NCBI GenBank assembly: GCA_026008535.1
Contig: BRKX01000014.1
Location: 22,032,694 to 22,096,693, forward strand
Length of the DNA: 64,000 nt
Source of the DNA: Perilla frutescens
Lineage: Eukaryota > Streptophyta > Magnoliopsida > Lamiales > Lamiaceae
Direction of reading: 5' to 3'
Shown one piece after another: positions 62,486 through 64,000 of the stretch. How positions within the stretch are numbered: position 1 is the stretch's first letter; every line of letters starts with the position of its first letter. Below the pieces are notes generated by a model, which was not told the DNA's origin, ran no database searches, and worked only from the letters and a program-made list of their open reading frames with translations. The position numbers and the translations under genes are program-made.

Positions 62486-63666
62486 TCAATTCATGTCCAA
62501 AAATTGTGTAAAATACACAGTTGTCATGCCTTAATCGAGCGATATTACTACGGACAGCATGTGTCCAACGTACTGGGAACCGGTATGCAACTTTTCCCCA
62601 AGGGTAATTGTTAAATATATCCAAGTCATCAATAAGATGCATGTACTCCACATTGATCTTCTTAGATAGTTGGTCTCTATTCAATAGTAAATCGTACACA
62701 ACATGGAGTAGCGTCAATTTCAAAATCAAGCTACCATTACCCCTGTGTAAGGCGTTGTAGTTCTCAAATGCTTCCTCGATATGTTAGGCTTTGAGGTTGT
62801 GATTATCTCCAAATATGTCAGTGTGCATAGATGAGGTCATTAGTAAATCCTCATCCTTAGCTTCATTAAATTTCAAACCGGTCATGCAGAAGAAATCTTA
62901 TGGCCCTAATTCCATTCGATTGTCATTAATAGAAAAACACAATCGATTCATTACTTCTAATTCAGGTTCAAGCACATTCAATAACAGAAAAATGAGTTGC
63001 CCTTGATATTGGATATCGGGCACATCGATGAGATGGACAAAATAGGTACGGCATAATTCATCGAGATTTCTCCAACTCAACCGGCCACGAACTTGGTTAA
63101 TAATCACATTAAACTGTACCTGAACAGATATTTGTCCACCAACTACATATTACCAATTAAAATTCAAACATGTAAGTGAAAATTTAAAGGCTTCACATCA
63201 TATTAAACTAGAATACCCTAAATCAATTACACAAAAGCCTAATAATATACTCAATGAAAGTAAGAACATATCAATAAGTAATTCTGATAAATCAATTAAA
63301 ACAAAATCAGAGAGACCACATAATATGAAGATTGATGAATTCCAGTTATACTACAACTTCAAAAATACTACATATTTCAACTAATTTCATAATCTCAGCA
63401 ATGAACCACAACTTCAAATCAATATATCTAAACATATGAACAAAATCATTTCTGAACTCAAAATTATAGATCGTCATTATCAACACAATAAATTGAAAAC
63501 TATTCGAAAATTTAAAATTTACTCATGCTTCAAGTTTCGAACTCCATAAAAAAAATACATAAACGGAATAACCTTGAACACCGCATCTATTGCCCATTCC
63601 TCGCTCTGGAGATGACGGTTCCCCCTCCGACAACGCTCTAAAAAAACTCCGACTATTGGAAGACAT
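62486..63666 (-). pseudogene. DUF1985 (Ulp1-family, MULE-associated) gene 2, partial
   Basis: A second DUF1985 fragment on the minus strand. A possible first exon starts at ATG 63666 (MSSNSRSFFRALSEGEPSSP) and ends near 63573. The domain itself runs from about 63114 to 62540: LSWRNLDELCRTYFVHLIDV, FLLLNVLEPELEVMNRLCFS, FFCMTGLKF, LLHVVYDLLLNRDQLSKKIN, and LIDDLDIFNNYPWGKVAYRF, the usual DUF1985 ending. The two parts differ in phase, so the first exon is doubtful. TAA at 62898-62900 and 62784-62786 break the frame; both fit CAA to TAA. The piece after the domain runs into the noncoding repeat at 62480, and no Ulp1 protease follows. It is clearly a different copy from gene 1, since both contain the TGL motif. 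Confidence 0.68.
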
Positions 63667-63999
63667 CTTCACGTGCTATTTTCTTGGCTAGATGAAGAAT
63701 GATTAAATAAAATTTTAATTTTACTCTCTAAAATGTAAAACGTTCGAAAAAGACAGAAAATGAATGTTTAGTCATAATATAAAGATAATCTTACCACTTT
63801 CAACCGACGCAACTCTTGAATCCCAAATTTCCAGACGCCGGTTGGTGCTGGAGCTCCGGCAAAGAATTTTGGAAAAATGTTGTCCGTTTTTTCTATTTCT
63901 AATTCAGAAATAGTTTAACTAATTCACGCGCAAGTACCAATGAAAGTGGTTTAACTTTTACACAACTTATTTTTTTAAGTATTATTTAATTTAATTTAA
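63667..63999. other. Upstream flank of DUF1985 gene 2, at the window edge
   Basis: AT-rich, no gene. It would contain the promoter of gene 2 on the minus strand, but I see no clear TATA box. Confidence 0.5.
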
Positions 64000-64000
64000 T

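Overview
The window is nuclear DNA of a flowering plant, most likely a eudicot. It is AT-rich, its genes have many short GT-AG introns, and it carries a SWEET sugar transporter plus plant-type Ty3/gypsy, Ty1/copia, Helitron, MULE-like and MITE sequences. Only one gene looks like an intact host gene: a six-exon SWEET on the + strand at 38593-40283. Nearly everything else is transposable-element DNA in nested layers, much of it decayed.

Left part (1-4873): the decayed pol region of a Ty3/gypsy chromovirus (reverse transcriptase, RNase H, integrase, chromodomain) runs into its 3' LTR, which is cut off at about 4873. Next (about 4896-35167) comes a large plant Helitron of about 13.8 kb once later insertions are removed. 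It has an RPA1-like single-strand-DNA-binding gene (5099-7490) and a Rep/helicase gene (20077-34867), and it ends in the standard hairpin plus CTAG at 35167. Two LTR retrotransposons sit inside it with perfect 5-bp target duplications: a gag-only Ty3/gypsy derivative at 9121-16351 (TSD ATGCT), and a minus-strand Ty1/copia element at 24062-33306 (TSD GTTTC) that splits the Rep/helicase coding sequence. Both Helitron genes also carry point lesions, so the element is dead on its own.

Middle part (35168-50600): AT-rich intergenic DNA around the SWEET gene, with a Stowaway-like MITE, a long foldback element near 42.05-42.84 kb, long (TA)n tracts, a GC-rich minisatellite at 47.0-47.9 kb and a noncoding repeat at 48.5-50.0 kb. 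I recognise no gene in 40.3-50.9 kb.

Right part (50990-63670): remains of MULE-type transposons. A fragment of a mudrA-like transposase lies on +, and two separate DUF1985 (Ulp1-family, MULE-associated) gene fragments lie on -. One DUF1985 exon is split by a minus-strand gypsy solo LTR (52583-59108, TSD GTTCT), which is itself split by a plus-strand solo LTR of the same family (55167-58301, TSD AGAAC). An 868-bp inverted-repeat element with an 11-bp target duplication lies at 60312-61179.

The Helitron genes would have worked together: Rep (HUH nuclease plus SF1 helicase) nicks and unwinds, and the RPA-like protein binds the single strand. The stop codons across the dead genes are often explained by C-to-T change, as expected for methylated, silenced DNA. 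I found no tRNA, rRNA, CRISPR or bacterial-type operon.
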